DNA from: Pseudomonas putida
GTDB taxonomy: Bacteria > Pseudomonadota > Gammaproteobacteria > Pseudomonadales > Pseudomonadaceae
Assembly (NCBI RefSeq): GCF_016406145.1
Contig: NZ_CP066306.1
Coordinates: 1,674,001 to 1,738,000 of the forward strand
Direction of reading: 5' to 3'
DNA length: 64,000 bases
Under the pieces are notes generated by a model that did not search any database, was not told where the DNA came from, and saw only the letters and a list, made by a program, of their open reading frames with translations. How positions within the stretch are numbered: the first letter of the stretch is position 1; the number at the start of each line of letters is the position of its first letter. Position numbers and translations under genes: made by a program. Of this stretch, positions 19,041 to 28,007 are shown piece after piece.

Positions 19041-19601
19041 ATGACAGATTCCGGCAAGGCCAATGATCTTCTGGCGCAGTTACCCAAACACAAGGGCCTG
19101 CCGCCGGTGCATCTGTGGAATCCGGACTTCTGTGGCGATATCGATATGCGTATTGCCCGTGACGGTACCTGGTACTACCTGGGTACGCCGATCGGGCGCA
19201 AGCCGATGGTGCGCTTGTTCTCCACCATCATTCGTCGGGATGGCGACGCCTACTTCCTGGTCACGCCGGTGGAGAAAGTGGGTATTCGGGTCGACGATGC
19301 GCCGTTCGTTGCCGTGACGCTGGATGTGCGGGGGACAGGCGAGCAGCAGGTACTGAGTTTTACCAGCAACGTCGAGGATCAGGTAGAGGCCGGGCCAGGC
19401 AATCCGCTGCGGGTAGAGGTTGACCCTGTCACTCAGGAACCTTCGCCTTATGTGCTGATGCGCGGCAATCTAGAGGCGTTGATCCATCGCAATGTGTTTT
19501 ACCAGCTGGTCGAGCTGGCGGTGCCTCGTGAGATCGCTGGCGAGCAGTGGCTGGGCGTCTGGAGCCATGGGCAGTTTTATCCCATCGGGCGCAACTGCTG
19601 A
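19041..19601 (+). CDS. DUF1285 domain protein
   Basis: A 186-aa cytoplasmic protein of the DUF1285 family, common in Pseudomonas and other proteobacteria, with no known reaction. It starts [20 protein letters not shown] and has the recognisable [13 protein letters not shown] and [13 protein letters not shown] segments. No membrane segment or signal peptide is visible. A GTG at 19023 is in frame, but GGGCAGG lies at a suitable distance from the ATG at 19041. The two-gene unit with the upstream lipoprotein ends at a strong bidirectional terminator shared with tRNA-Asn. Confidence 0.8.
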   Translation: MTDSGKANDLLAQLPKHKGLPPVHLWNPDFCGDIDMRIARDGTWYYLGTPIGRKPMVRLFSTIIRRDGDAYFLVTPVEKVGIRVDDAPFVAVTLDVRGTGEQQVLSFTSNVEDQVEAGPGNPLRVEVDPVTQEPSPYVLMRGNLEALIHRNVFYQLVELAVPREIAGEQWLGVWSHGQFYPIGRNC

Positions 19602-19621
19602 ATATTTCGGCGTAGCAATAA

Positions 19622-19654
19622 AAAACCTCCAGTGCTTGCGCATCTGGAGGTTTT
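19622..19654. terminator. Bidirectional terminator between DUF1285 and tRNA-Asn
   Basis: AAAACCTCCAG (19622-19632) and CTGGAGGTTTT (19644-19654) form a perfect 11-bp stem with T-rich ends on both strands. It serves the DUF1285 gene on the plus strand and the tRNA on the minus strand. Confidence 0.85.
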
Positions 19655-19661
19655 CGGTATT

Positions 19662-19737
19662 TGGCTCCGCGACCTGGACTCGAACCAGGGACCCAATGAT
19701 TAACAGTCATTTGCTCTACCGACTGAGCTATCGCGGA
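19662..19737 (-). tRNA. tRNA-Asn (GTT)
   Basis: Reading the minus strand, acceptor arms TCCGCGA and TCGCGGA pair, with discriminator G and encoded CCA (76 nt in all). The anticodon loop CTGTTAATC carries GTT, and GGTTCGAGTCC is the T loop. A consensus promoter lies just upstream. Confidence 0.97.
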
Positions 19738-19747
19738 ATCTGCGCAT

Positions 19748-19775
19748 ATCTTACCGATTGCCAGGGGCAAGTCAA
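19748..19775 (-). promoter_or_regulatory. Promoter of tRNA-Asn
   Basis: On the minus strand, TTGACT (19775-19770), a 16-bp spacer and TAAGAT (19753-19748) are followed after about 10 bases by the tRNA 5' end at 19737. Confidence 0.75.
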
Positions 19776-19811
19776 CCCGCCCCCAGCAAATCAGGTAGTC
19801 AAATCAAGCAG

Positions 19812-21008
19812 TTACAGCACTTCTACGATGGCTTTGGTGACCACGTGGATATTGCTCTGGTTGAGTGCGGCCACGGCGATGCGGCCGGTATCCAGTGCGT
19901 AGATGCCGAACTCGTTCTTCAGGCGTGCCACTTGCTCTACGGTCAGGCCCGAATAGGAGAACATGCCCGCTTGACGGCCGACGAAGCTGAAGTCGCGCTT
20001 GGCGCCGTATTGGGCCAGCAGTTCGACCATCTGCTTGCGCATGCCGTGGATGCGCTGGCGCATTTCACCCAGCTCCGCTTCCCACATCTGGCGCAGTTCG
20101 GCACTGTTGAGCACGGTGGCGACGATGGTTGCGCCGTGGGTTGGCGGGTTGGAGTAGGTGGTACGGATCACGCGTTTGACTTGCGACAGCACGCGGGTGC
20201 TTTCGTCTTTGTTGCCGGTAACGATCGACAGTGCGCCAACGCGCTCGCCGTACAGCGAGAACGACTTGGAGAACGAGCTGGAAACGAAGAAGTCCAGGCC
20301 CGACTCGGCGAACAGGCGCACGGCAAAGGCGTCTTCGCCGATGCCTTCGCCAAAGCCCTGGTAGGCCATGTCGAGGAACGGTACGTGGCCCTTGGCCTTG
20401 ACCACTTCCAGAACGTTTTTCCAGTCGTCCAGGCCCAGGTCGACACCTGTCGGGTTGTGGCAGCAGGCGTGCAGGACGATGATCGAGCCAGGCGGCAGGT
20501 TGTTCAGGTCTTCGAGCATGCCGGCGCGGTTGACGTCGTTGCTCGGGGCGTCGTAGTAGCGGTAGTTCTGTACCGGGAAGCCGGCAGTTTCAAACAGGGC
20601 GCGGTGGTTTTCCCAGCTTGGGTCGCTGATGGCGACCACGGCATCGGGCGACAGGCGCTTGAGGAAGTCGGCGCCGATCTTCAGTGCACCGGTACCGCCA
20701 ACTGCCTGCACGGTAACCACGCGGCCAGCGGCCAGCAGTGGCGACTCGGCGCCGAAGATCAGTTTCTGCACGGCCTGGTCGTAGGTGGCGATGCCGTCGA
20801 TCGGCAGATAGCCGCGTGAGGCATGCTGGGCGGCACGCTGGGTTTCGGCTTCGATCACGGCGCGCAGCAGCGGAATGCGGCCTTCCTCATTGCAGTACAC
20901 ACCCACACCCAGGTTGACCTTGTCGGTACGGGGATCGGCGTTGAATGCTTCGTTGAGGCCCAGAATGGGGTCGCGGGGTGCCAGCTCGACAGCGGAAAAC
21001 AGGCTCAT
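19812..21008 (-). CDS. tyrB: Aromatic/aspartate aminotransferase (class I)
   Basis: PLP aminotransferase of subgroup I-alpha, acting on aromatic amino acids and/or aspartate with 2-oxoglutarate. The 398-aa protein starts MSLFSAVELAPRDPILGLNE at the ATG at 21006-21008. The PLP lysine is in SSSFSKSFSLYGERVG; CCHNPTGVD holds the conserved Asn-Pro-Thr-Gly, and the C-terminal GMFSYSGL matches the AspC/TyrB pattern. Sequence alone does not decide between AspC and TyrB activity; the symbol is a best guess. It is divergent from uvrB and ends near the tRNA-Asn promoter. Confidence 0.85.
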   Translation of the reverse strand: MSLFSAVELAPRDPILGLNEAFNADPRTDKVNLGVGVYCNEEGRIPLLRAVIEAETQRAAQHASRGYLPIDGIATYDQAVQKLIFGAESPLLAAGRVVTVQAVGGTGALKIGADFLKRLSPDAVVAISDPSWENHRALFETAGFPVQNYRYYDAPSNDVNRAGMLEDLNNLPPGSIIVLHACCHNPTGVDLGLDDWKNVLEVVKAKGHVPFLDMAYQGFGEGIGEDAFAVRLFAESGLDFFVSSSFSKSFSLYGERVGALSIVTGNKDESTRVLSQVKRVIRTTYSNPPTHGATIVATVLNSAELRQMWEAELGEMRQRIHGMRKQMVELLAQYGAKRDFSFVGRQAGMFSYSGLTVEQVARLKNEFGIYALDTGRIAVAALNQSNIHVVTKAIVEVL

Positions 21009-21254
21009 TGTTACCTTGGCTCTGAATGGAGAGTGATAGGGCGTACACGCTCCAGCCGAATGCACTGAAGCGGTGCACAAACGGGGAGTCAGTATAGTGA
21101 TACCGACCGGTCACTGCGACAGTGTGGCGCAGCTTTTCCGGCTATTTGCGCAAATTTTTTTCAACCATTGGTCGAATTGCCGGGTCCACCGCAGTGAGCG
21201 TTCACACCGCTGCCTTGAATGCGGCCCCAGGCGGGCGCATTTGGGTATAGACTA

Positions 21255-21270
21255 CTGGCTAAATTTACAG
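21255..21270 (+). promoter_or_regulatory. Candidate LexA (SOS) box upstream of uvrB
   Basis: CTG, ten A/T-rich bases, then CAG: the core CTG-N10-CAG of gammaproteobacterial LexA operators, ending 25 bases before the uvrB ATG. A TATAGACT stretch just upstream could be the -10 box, so bound LexA would block transcription. Consensus match only. Confidence 0.55.
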
Positions 21271-21295
21271 TTGCTGCGTTACCGCGAGGTCCGAC

Positions 21296-23311
21296 ATGTC
21301 CGAGTTCCAGCTCGTCACCCGTTTTCAGCCGGCCGGCGATCAGCCCGAGGCCATCCGCCAGATGGTCGAGGGCATCGAGGCGGGCCTGTCGCACCAGACC
21401 CTGCTGGGTGTAACCGGTTCGGGCAAGACCTTCAGCATTGCCAACGTCATTGCGCAGGTGCAGCGCCCGACCCTGGTGCTGGCGCCCAACAAGACCCTCG
21501 CCGCGCAGTTGTATGGCGAGTTCAAGGCGTTCTTTCCGAACAACGCCGTCGAGTATTTCGTTTCCTATTACGACTATTACCAGCCTGAAGCCTACGTGCC
21601 TTCCTCGGACACCTTCATCGAGAAGGACGCTTCGATCAACGATCATATCGAGCAGATGCGCCTGTCTGCGACCAAGGCGCTGCTGGAGCGTCGCGATGCG
21701 ATCATCGTCACCACGGTTTCGTGCATCTACGGCCTGGGTAGCCCCGAGACCTACCTGAAGATGGTCCTGCACGTCGATCGCGGCGACAAGCTTGACCAGC
21801 GCGCGCTGTTACGCCGCCTCGCCGATTTGCAGTACACGCGCAACGAGATGGACTTTGCCCGCGCCACCTTCCGCGTGCGTGGCGACGTCATCGATATCTT
21901 CCCGGCCGAATCGGACCTTGAAGCCATCCGCATCGAGCTGTTCGACGACGAGGTGGAGAACATCGCTGCGTTCGACCCGCTCACTGGGGAAGTCTTTCGC
22001 AAGTTGCCGCGCTTCACCTTCTACCCCAAGAGCCATTACGTCACCCCTCGGGAAACCCTGTTGGAGGCGGTGGAGGGGATCAAGGACGAACTCAAGGAGC
22101 GCCTCGAGTACCTGCACAAGGCCAACAAGCTGGTCGAGGCTCAGCGCCTGGAGCAGCGTACCCGTTTCGACCTGGAGATGATTCTCGAGTTGGGTTACTG
22201 CAATGGCATCGAGAACTACTCGCGCTACCTGTCCGGACGCCCGGCGGGTGCACCGCCGCCCACCCTCTACGACTACCTGCCGGACGATGCGCTGCTGGTG
22301 ATCGACGAATCCCACGTCAGCGTTCCGCAGGTCGGGGCAATGTACAAGGGCGACCGCTCGCGCAAGGAAACGCTGGTCGAGTACGGCTTTCGCCTGCCTT
22401 CGGCCCTGGACAACCGGCCAATGCGCTTCGATGAGTGGGAGTCTGTCAGCCCGCAGACCATCTTTGTCTCGGCAACGCCCGGGCCTTACGAGGCCGAGCA
22501 CGCCGGGCGCGTGGTCGAGCAGGTGGTGCGTCCGACCGGGTTGGTCGACCCGCAGGTCGAGGTGCGTCCGGCGCTGACCCAGGTCGACGACCTGCTGTCG
22601 GAAATCCGCAAGCGCGTGGAGCAGGGCGAGCGGGTTCTGGCCACCACGTTGACCAAGCGCATGGCTGAGGATCTCTCCGACTACCTGGCCGATCACGATG
22701 TGCGGGTGCGCTACCTGCACTCGGACATCGACACCGTGGAACGGGTCGAAATCATCCGTGACCTGCGCCTGGGCACTTTTGATGTATTGGTGGGCATCAA
22801 CCTGCTGCGCGAGGGTCTGGACATGCCCGAGGTGTCACTGGTGGCGATCCTGGACGCCGACAAGGAAGGGTTCCTGCGCTCCGAGCGCTCGCTCATCCAG
22901 ACCATCGGGCGTGCCGCGCGTAACCTCAATGGCCGCGCGATTCTGTATGCCGATCAGATAACCGGCTCCATGCAGCGTGCCATCGATGAAACCGAGCGCC
23001 GCCGCGAGAAACAGATCGCCTTCAACCAAGCTAATGGCATCGTGCCCAAGGGGGTGGTCAAGGACATCACCGATATCATGGAAGGCGCCACCGTGCCGGG
23101 GTCGCGCAGCAAGAAGCGCAAGGGCATGGCCAAGGCCGCCGAGGAGAGCGCCCGTTACGAGGCCGAACTGCGCACGCCGGGCGAGATCACCAAGCGCATC
23201 AAGCAACTGGAAGAGAAAATGATGCAGTTTGCCCGCGACCTGGAATTCGAGGCGGCGGCGCAGTTGCGTGACGAGATTACCAAGCTGCGCGAGCGGTTGA
23301 TTACCAGTTGA
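21296..23311 (+). CDS. uvrB: Excinuclease ABC subunit UvrB
   Basis: Damage-verification helicase of nucleotide excision repair, working with UvrA and UvrC. The 671-aa protein has the P-loop GVTGSGKTF at about residues 39-47, the beta-hairpin region [12 protein letters not shown] that clamps DNA, helicase motifs such as [18 protein letters not shown] and QTIGRAARN, and a C-terminal UVR domain that binds UvrC. The length matches the family. The ATG at 21296 follows the RBS region GCGAGGTCCGAC. A candidate LexA box precedes it. Confidence 0.98.
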   Translation: MSEFQLVTRFQPAGDQPEAIRQMVEGIEAGLSHQTLLGVTGSGKTFSIANVIAQVQRPTLVLAPNKTLAAQLYGEFKAFFPNNAVEYFVSYYDYYQPEAYVPSSDTFIEKDASINDHIEQMRLSATKALLERRDAIIVTTVSCIYGLGSPETYLKMVLHVDRGDKLDQRALLRRLADLQYTRNEMDFARATFRVRGDVIDIFPAESDLEAIRIELFDDEVENIAAFDPLTGEVFRKLPRFTFYPKSHYVTPRETLLEAVEGIKDELKERLEYLHKANKLVEAQRLEQRTRFDLEMILELGYCNGIENYSRYLSGRPAGAPPPTLYDYLPDDALLVIDESHVSVPQVGAMYKGDRSRKETLVEYGFRLPSALDNRPMRFDEWESVSPQTIFVSATPGPYEAEHAGRVVEQVVRPTGLVDPQVEVRPALTQVDDLLSEIRKRVEQGERVLATTLTKRMAEDLSDYLADHDVRVRYLHSDIDTVERVEIIRDLRLGTFDVLVGINLLREGLDMPEVSLVAILDADKEGFLRSERSLIQTIGRAARNLNGRAILYADQITGSMQRAIDETERRREKQIAFNQANGIVPKGVVKDITDIMEGATVPGSRSKKRKGMAKAAEESARYEAELRTPGEITKRIKQLEEKMMQFARDLEFEAAAQLRDEITKLRERLITS

Positions 23312-23456
23312 AGCCTGGTTCGGCCCTAGGGGGAAGGCGTGGTTCTTGGCGGTCTCCAGGCGTGCAATAGCCCAATAACCCACCTCCCGCGCTGGAGCGC
23401 GATGCCCGCACCCTGCTAACATCGTGCCTTTGTTTCATCTTTCGTTCGAGACCTCC

Positions 23457-24938
23457 ATGACCACCGTACGCACGCGTATCGCGCCATCGCCCACGGGCGA
23501 CCCCCATGTCGGCACCGCCTACATCGCCCTGTTCAACTACTGCTTCGCCAAGCAGCATGGCGGTGAGTTCATCCTGCGCATCGAGGACACCGACCAGTTG
23601 CGCTCGACCCGCGAGTCGGAGCAGCAGATCTTCGACGCCCTGCGCTGGCTTGGCATCGAATGGAACGAAGGCCCGGATGTGGGCGGCCCGCACGGCCCGT
23701 ACCGGCAGAGCGAGCGCGGCGAGATCTACGCCCGGTACGCCAAGCAGCTGGTCGATGCCGGCCATGCGTTCTACTGCTTCTGCACCGCCGAAGAGCTGGA
23801 GCAGATGCGCGCCGAGCAGATGGCCCGTGGCGAAACCCCGCGCTACGATGGCCGCGCGTTGCTGCTGAGCGACGAGGAAGTGCAGCGCCGCCTGGCCGCT
23901 GGCGAGCCCCATGTGATCCGCATGAAGGTACCGAGCGAAGGTATCTGCGTGGTCCCGGACATGCTCCGTGGCGATGTCGAGATCCCATGGGACCGCATGG
24001 ACATGCAGGTGCTGATGAAGAACGACGGCCTGCCGACCTACTTCCTGGCCAACGTGGTCGACGACCACCTGATGGGCATCACCCACGTATTGCGCGGTGA
24101 AGAGTGGCTGCCATCGGCACCCAAGCTGATCAAACTGTACGAATACTTCGGCTGGGAGCAGCCCAAGCTGTGCTACATGCCGCTGCTGCGCAACCCCGAC
24201 AAGAGCAAGCTCTCCAAGCGCAAGAACCCGACCTCGGTGACCTTCTACGAGCGCATGGGCTTCATGCCTGAGGCCATGCTCAACTACCTCGGCCGCATGG
24301 GCTGGTCGATGCCGGACGAGCGCGAGAAGTTCTCCCTCGCCGAAATGGTCGAGCACTTCGACCTGTCGCGTATCTCTCTGGGCGGCCCGATCTTCGACAT
24401 CGAGAAGCTGTCGTGGCTCAACGGCCAGTGGCTGCGTGAACTGCCGGTGGAAGAATTCGCTGCGCGCGTGCAGAAGTGGGCGTTCAACAGTGACTACATG
24501 ATGAAAATTGCCCCGCACGTACAGGGACGGGTCGAAACCTTCAGCCAGATCGCCCCGCTGGGTGGTTTCTTCTTCGAGGGCGCGCTCAAACTCGACGCCA
24601 AACTGTTCGAAAGCAAGAAACTCTCCGCCGACCAGGTGCGCCAGGTGATGCAGTTGATCCTGTGGAAACTGGAAAGCCTTCGGCAGTGGGAAAAAGAGCG
24701 TATCACCGGCTGCATCCAGGCAGTGGTCGAAGCGCTGGAGCTGAAGCTGCGTGACGCCATGCCGCTGATGTTCGCCGCCATCACCGGCCAGGCCAGCTCG
24801 GTGTCGGTGCTCGACGCCATGGAAATCCTCGGCCCTGACCTTACCCGCTATCGCCTGCGCCAAGCCCTGGACCTGCTCGGTGGTGTGTCGAAGAAAGAAA
24901 ACAAAGAGTGGGAAAAGCTGCTGGCCAACATCGCCTGA
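23457..24938 (+). CDS. gltX: Glutamyl-tRNA synthetase
   Basis: Class I synthetase that charges tRNA-Glu, 493 aa. The HIGH motif appears as [13 protein letters not shown] at about residues 10-22 and the KMSKS loop as KLSKRKN. Catalytic and anticodon-binding domains have normal length. The ATG at 23457 gives [15 protein letters not shown]; the open frame upstream lacks homology. Notably three copies of its substrate, tRNA-Glu(TTC), are encoded just downstream, beyond a REP-like hairpin at 24957-24988. Confidence 0.97.
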   Translation: MTTVRTRIAPSPTGDPHVGTAYIALFNYCFAKQHGGEFILRIEDTDQLRSTRESEQQIFDALRWLGIEWNEGPDVGGPHGPYRQSERGEIYARYAKQLVDAGHAFYCFCTAEELEQMRAEQMARGETPRYDGRALLLSDEEVQRRLAAGEPHVIRMKVPSEGICVVPDMLRGDVEIPWDRMDMQVLMKNDGLPTYFLANVVDDHLMGITHVLRGEEWLPSAPKLIKLYEYFGWEQPKLCYMPLLRNPDKSKLSKRKNPTSVTFYERMGFMPEAMLNYLGRMGWSMPDEREKFSLAEMVEHFDLSRISLGGPIFDIEKLSWLNGQWLRELPVEEFAARVQKWAFNSDYMMKIAPHVQGRVETFSQIAPLGGFFFEGALKLDAKLFESKKLSADQVRQVMQLILWKLESLRQWEKERITGCIQAVVEALELKLRDAMPLMFAAITGQASSVSVLDAMEILGPDLTRYRLRQALDLLGGVSKKENKEWEKLLANIA

Positions 24939-24956
24939 TGCGGCTTTGACGCGGGG

Positions 24957-24988
24957 CCATTGCCAGCGGGCTATGCCGCTGGCAATGG
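24957..24988. repeat. REP-like perfect hairpin after gltX
   Basis: CCATTGCCAGCGG (24957-24969) and CCGCTGGCAATGG (24976-24988) form a perfect 13-bp stem with a 6-base loop. No T tract follows. It is related in sequence to the REP element at 4580 and probably protects or ends the gltX mRNA. Confidence 0.7.
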
Positions 24989-25081
24989 TTCAAGTGCTCA
25001 AAAGCAGAGTGCGCAAATCAGGGCAGGGTGGTAAGTGGTTGTTATCTGTGAAAAAACTTTTGAATAATTTCAAAATTTCGT

Positions 25082-25110
25082 TTGACAGCCCTGCAATCCG
25101 AACTTAATAT
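25082..25110 (+). promoter_or_regulatory. Strong promoter of the Ala-Glu tRNA cluster
   Basis: TTGACA (25082-25087), a 17-bp spacer and TAATAT (25105-25110) are followed by the GC-rich stretch GCGCCCCGTCC. That discriminator is typical of stable-RNA promoters under stringent control. About 68 bases of leader precede the first tRNA-Ala. Confidence 0.85.
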
Positions 25111-25184
25111 GCGCCCCGTCCACAGCGATGAACGAAACGAAGTGCCAGGCACCCAGCCGGTGATTCAGTTCAGAGCGACATTGT

Positions 25185-25260
25185 GGGGCTATAGCTCAGC
25201 TGGGAGAGCGCCTGCATGGCATGCAGGAGGTCAGCGGTTCGATCCCGCTTAGCTCCACCA
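25185..25260 (+). tRNA. tRNA-Ala (GGC), copy 1
   Basis: 76 nt including the encoded CCA. Acceptor arms GGGGCTA and TAGCTCC pair with a wobble; the anticodon loop in GCATGGCATGC carries GGC. It is identical to the two later copies. Confidence 0.98.
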
Positions 25261-25332
25261 AATTCCGCTTAACAGCTTCGGCTGATAAGCAAGACCGGGT
25301 CCAGCAACCGGGTCTTGAAGGTAAGAAGGTTC

Positions 25333-25408
25333 GTCCCCTTCGTCTAGTGGCCTAGGACACCGCCCTTTCACGGCGGTAACAGGGGTTCGAGTCCCCTAGG
25401 GGACGCCA
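25333..25408 (+). tRNA. tRNA-Glu (TTC), copy 1
   Basis: 76 nt with CCA. Acceptor arms GTCCCCT and AGGGGAC pair; the anticodon stem-loop CCGCCCTTTCACGGCGG carries TTC. The T arm is GGGGTTCGAGTCCCC. Confidence 0.98.
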
Positions 25409-25460
25409 GTTTTGCACAAGCGATGTTTAAACCGTCGCTGGGCCGAGAGGCTAGAAATCC

Positions 25461-25536
25461 GGGGCTATAGCTCAGCTGGGAGAGCGCCTGCATGGCATGC
25501 AGGAGGTCAGCGGTTCGATCCCGCTTAGCTCCACCA
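25461..25536 (+). tRNA. tRNA-Ala (GGC), copy 2
   Basis: Same sequence as copy 1. It starts the first of two 259-bp tandem units. Confidence 0.98.
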
Positions 25537-25578
25537 ATTTAGCCAGGGTTCGCAGTAGCGAATCTTCGCGAAGGTTAC

Positions 25579-25654
25579 GTCCCCTTCGTCTAGTGGCCTA
25601 GGACACCGCCCTTTCACGGCGGTAACAGGGGTTCGAGTCCCCTAGGGGACGCCA
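25579..25654 (+). tRNA. tRNA-Glu (TTC), copy 2
   Basis: Identical in sequence to copy 1. It is followed by a terminator-like hairpin before the next tRNA-Ala. Confidence 0.98.
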
Positions 25655-25683
25655 CTTTTACCCGCGTTTTGCGGGACTTAAAG

Positions 25684-25718
25684 AGGCTCATTCGCATATT
25701 GGATGAGCCTTTTGTTTT
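25684..25718 (+). terminator. Internal terminator within the tRNA cluster
   Basis: AGGCTCAT (25684-25691) and ATGAGCCT (25703-25710) form a stem followed by TTTTGTTTT. It ends directly at the third tRNA-Ala (25720), so the last pair depends on read-through. Confidence 0.7.
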
Positions 25719-25719
25719 C

Positions 25720-25795
25720 GGGGCTATAGCTCAGCTGGGAGAGCGCCTGCATGGCATGCAGGAGGTCAGCGGTTCGATCCCGCTTAGCTCCACCA
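25720..25795 (+). tRNA. tRNA-Ala (GGC), copy 3
   Basis: Identical to copies 1 and 2. It begins immediately after the T tract of the internal terminator. Confidence 0.98.
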
Positions 25796-25837
25796 ATTTA
25801 GCCAGGGTTCGCACTTGCGGATCTTCGCGAAGGTTAT

Positions 25838-25913
25838 GTCCCCTTCGTCTAGTGGCCTAGGACACCGCCCTTTCACGGCGGTAACAGGGGTTCGAGTCCC
25901 CTAGGGGACGCCA
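25838..25913 (+). tRNA. tRNA-Glu (TTC), copy 3
   Basis: Identical to the other tRNA-Glu copies; the spacer before it differs by a few bases from that of copy 2. Confidence 0.98.
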
Positions 25914-25941
25914 TTTTTACCCGCGTTTTGCGGGACTTTAG

Positions 25942-25978
25942 AGGCTCATTCGATTATTGAATGGGCCTTTTGTTTTTT
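25942..25978 (+). terminator. Final terminator of the tRNA cluster
   Basis: AGGCTCATTC (25942-25951) pairs with GAATGGGCCT (25959-25968) with one G-U pair, followed by TTTTGTTTTTT. It is the sister of the internal terminator. Confidence 0.85.
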
Positions 25979-26029
25979 CCTCCCATCAAAATGTACGCCG
26001 ACAGGCGGTGCTCGATTCTGCTTGCCAAA

Positions 26030-26071
26030 AAATATTATGAGAATAATATTTCGATCATCATATTCTGATCG
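26030..26071. promoter_or_regulatory. Two palindromes, likely operator of the downstream TetR gene
   Basis: AAATATTAT/ATAATATTT (26030-26038 and 26043-26051, 4-base spacer) is a perfect 9-bp inverted repeat. CGATCA/TGATCG (26052-26057 and 26066-26071) is a second one, abutting the first. Both lie just before the TetR start codon at 26082, as expected for autoregulation. Confidence 0.6.
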
Positions 26072-26081
26072 TGAGTCGGCC

Positions 26082-26621
26082 ATGAGCGACAAGAAGACCA
26101 AAACCCGCGAGCGTATCCTTGAGGCTGCGCGAAGCGCGTTGATCCAGCACGGTCCCGCCGAGCCAAGCGTCAGCCAGGTCATGGGGGCTGCAGGGCTTAC
26201 CGTTGGAGGCTTCTATGCGCACTTTGACAGCAAGGACGAGCTCATGCTGGAGGCATTTCGGCAATTGCTCAGCGAGCGCAGGGCCCTGCTGGCTCAAGTT
26301 GATCCTGGCCTGGACGGGGAAGGGCGGCGGGCACTGGTGAGCGCGTTCTACCTGTCGCGCAAGCACCGCGATGCCCAGGTGCATGCCTGTCCTCTGCCCA
26401 ATTCGATCGGCGAGATGCAGCGCCTGCCAGATATTTTTCGCGAGGTATTGGCCGAGCACATCGAATTGATGACTGCGGCGATGGTTGACCGCCCTGAAGA
26501 CGCCGACAAGGCTCTGGCTGATCTGGCCCTGATGATAGGTGGCCTGGCCCTGGCGCGTGCCCTGGGCACGGGTGAGCTGTCTGACCGCATCCTGCGTGCC
26601 GCCAAATCGGCGGTTATCTAA
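26082..26621 (+). CDS. TetR-family transcriptional regulator
   Basis: A 179-aa repressor-type regulator. The helix-turn-helix covers about residues 25-52 (PSVSQVMGAAGLTVGGFYAHF), of the TetR class whose recognition helix reads GGFYAHF. The ATG at 26082 gives MSDKKTKTRERILEAAR; upstream in-frame codons are AT-rich and overlap the palindromes. An alpha/beta hydrolase gene follows after 23 bases and is probably its regulated partner. The C-terminal domain is helical, without a recognisable ligand. Control of its own two-gene operon through the upstream palindromes is inferred. Confidence 0.88.
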   Translation: MSDKKTKTRERILEAARSALIQHGPAEPSVSQVMGAAGLTVGGFYAHFDSKDELMLEAFRQLLSERRALLAQVDPGLDGEGRRALVSAFYLSRKHRDAQVHACPLPNSIGEMQRLPDIFREVLAEHIELMTAAMVDRPEDADKALADLALMIGGLALARALGTGELSDRILRAAKSAVI

Positions 26622-26644
26622 GCTTCTGACCCTGGAGCAAGGCG

Positions 26645-27478
26645 ATGACTAGCCTGAGCTGGATTCGTGGTGTTAATGGCACCCTGGGGCGTCTGGCCCC
26701 AGAGCATGTAGCCGGCAAGATGCGCCGGGCCTTCATGACCCCGCGCAACCTGCCGCCAAGGCAGTGGGAGCTGCCATTGCTGGCGAGTGCCGAGCGTATC
26801 ACTCTGCGCTTTGGGCTGTCGGCATTGCGTTGGGGGCAAGGCCCGACAGTGTTGCTGATGCACGGTTGGGAAGGGCGTGCGACCCAGTTTGCCGCGTTGA
26901 TCGAAGCCTTGGTGAAGGCCGGGCACACCGTGGTCTCTCTGGAGGGGCCTGCCCATGGCTGTTCGCCTGGGCAGCAAGCGCACGTAGTGCTGTTTGCCCG
27001 TGCGCTGCTGGAGGCTGCCGCCGAACTGCCGCCGTTGCGTGCCGTGATAGGCCATTCCATGGGCGGTGCCAGTGTCTTGTTAGCACTGCAGATGGGGCTT
27101 CGGGCCGAGGCTGCGGTGAGTATTGCAGCCCCCGCCCAGCTGCTCGGTGTATTGCGAGGCTTCGCCCGTCACCTTGGCCTGCCGGCGCGAGCCAGGGCCG
27201 CGTTCATCCGTAAGGTCGAACAAGACGTCGGCATGCAGATCAACCGCCTGGATGTCAGTGGCTACCAGTTGGAGCTGCCAGGGCTGGTCGTGCATGCCGT
27301 CGATGATGGCTTGGTGCCCGCCAGTGAGGCCGAGATCATCCACAAGGCCTGGTTTGACAGCCGCCTGTTGCGGCTGGAGGAGGGCGGCCATCAGCGCGTG
27401 CTCGCCGATCCGCGCGTGAGCGAGGCGGTGCTCGAATTACTGTCGCGTGTCAGTGCGCCTGCCCGGCAAAGCGCTTGA
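26645..27478 (+). CDS. Alpha/beta-hydrolase fold protein
   Basis: A 277-aa alpha/beta hydrolase. The nucleophile elbow is GHSMGGASVL at about residue 139, the oxyanion region is LLMHGWEGRATQF, the acid is probably the aspartate of VHAVDDGLVP, and the histidine is in EEGGHQRVL. No signal peptide is visible, so it is cytoplasmic. A catalytic triad is therefore complete and the enzyme is likely active, as an esterase, lipase or thioesterase. The operon with a TetR regulator suggests a response to a small hydrophobic compound. The substrate is unknown. Confidence 0.85.
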   Translation: MTSLSWIRGVNGTLGRLAPEHVAGKMRRAFMTPRNLPPRQWELPLLASAERITLRFGLSALRWGQGPTVLLMHGWEGRATQFAALIEALVKAGHTVVSLEGPAHGCSPGQQAHVVLFARALLEAAAELPPLRAVIGHSMGGASVLLALQMGLRAEAAVSIAAPAQLLGVLRGFARHLGLPARARAAFIRKVEQDVGMQINRLDVSGYQLELPGLVVHAVDDGLVPASEAEIIHKAWFDSRLLRLEEGGHQRVLADPRVSEAVLELLSRVSAPARQSA

Positions 27479-27521
27479 ACATCCGATACACTCTGCCCGT
27501 TCACTGACATTGGGAGCGGGC

Positions 27522-27956
27522 ATGAGTTGGGACCTGGCAACGCCATTCATCATCGACCTGCGCGTCGGCGGCGAGGACATCGACGGCCTCGGGCACGCCA
27601 ACAACGCGGTCTACGTCACGTGGCTGGAGCGTTGCGCCTGGCGCCACTCCCAGCGCCTGGGGCTTGACCTGGCCGAATACCGGCGCCTGGACCGGGCCAT
27701 GGCGGTGGTGCGCCATGAAATCGACTATCTCGCTGCTGCGTACGAAGATGACGAGTTGCAACTGGCAACCTGGATCATCGACTGGGATCAGCGCCTGCGC
27801 ATGACCCGCCGCTTCCAGCTCAAGCGCCCGCGTGACGGTGTGACGCTGCTGCGCGCGCAGACCACCTTTGCCTGTATCGAATTGTCCAGCGGCAAACCCA
27901 GGCGAATGCCGGCGGAGTTCATCGACGGGTATGGTCCGGCGCTGATCGGCGCCTGA
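27522..27956 (+). CDS. Acyl-CoA thioesterase, hotdog fold (4HBT family)
   Basis: A 144-aa single hotdog-domain protein of the 4-hydroxybenzoyl-CoA thioesterase family. The typical DIDGLGHANNAVYVTWLE segment (about residues 16-33) carries the catalytic aspartate/histidine region and the strand before the long helix. Such enzymes cleave short or aromatic acyl-CoAs. The ATG at 27522 is preceded by GGGAGCGGG (27511-27519). The frame is open upstream through the end of the hydrolase gene, but without homology. Substrate is unknown. Confidence 0.85.
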   Translation: MSWDLATPFIIDLRVGGEDIDGLGHANNAVYVTWLERCAWRHSQRLGLDLAEYRRLDRAMAVVRHEIDYLAAAYEDDELQLATWIIDWDQRLRMTRRFQLKRPRDGVTLLRAQTTFACIELSSGKPRRMPAEFIDGYGPALIGA

Positions 27957-28007
27957 ATCCCCGGCATTTTTTGTTAGACTGCCGGCTTTTCCCGCCGAGA
28001 CCTCGAA

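Larger units (their letters stand above)
25461..25978 (+). repeat. Two 259-bp tandem units, each tRNA-Ala, tRNA-Glu and terminator
   Basis: tRNA-Ala starts at 25461 and 25720 and tRNA-Glu at 25579 and 25838; both distances are exactly 259. The spacers are nearly identical, including AATTTAGCCAGGGTTCGCA and the CCCGCGTTTTGCGGG hairpin. The copied unit carries its terminator, so one terminator now lies inside the array. Confidence 0.9.

Noticed and set aside
25185..25913. Regularly spaced identical repeats that might suggest a CRISPR array
   Set aside because: The repeats are tRNA-Ala and tRNA-Glu genes with clear cloverleaf and CCA; spacing is 259 bases and no cas gene is present.
25185..26082. 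tRNA-associated integration site (genomic island or prophage)
   Set aside because: No integrase, no truncated tRNA copy acting as attR and no change in gene type on either side.
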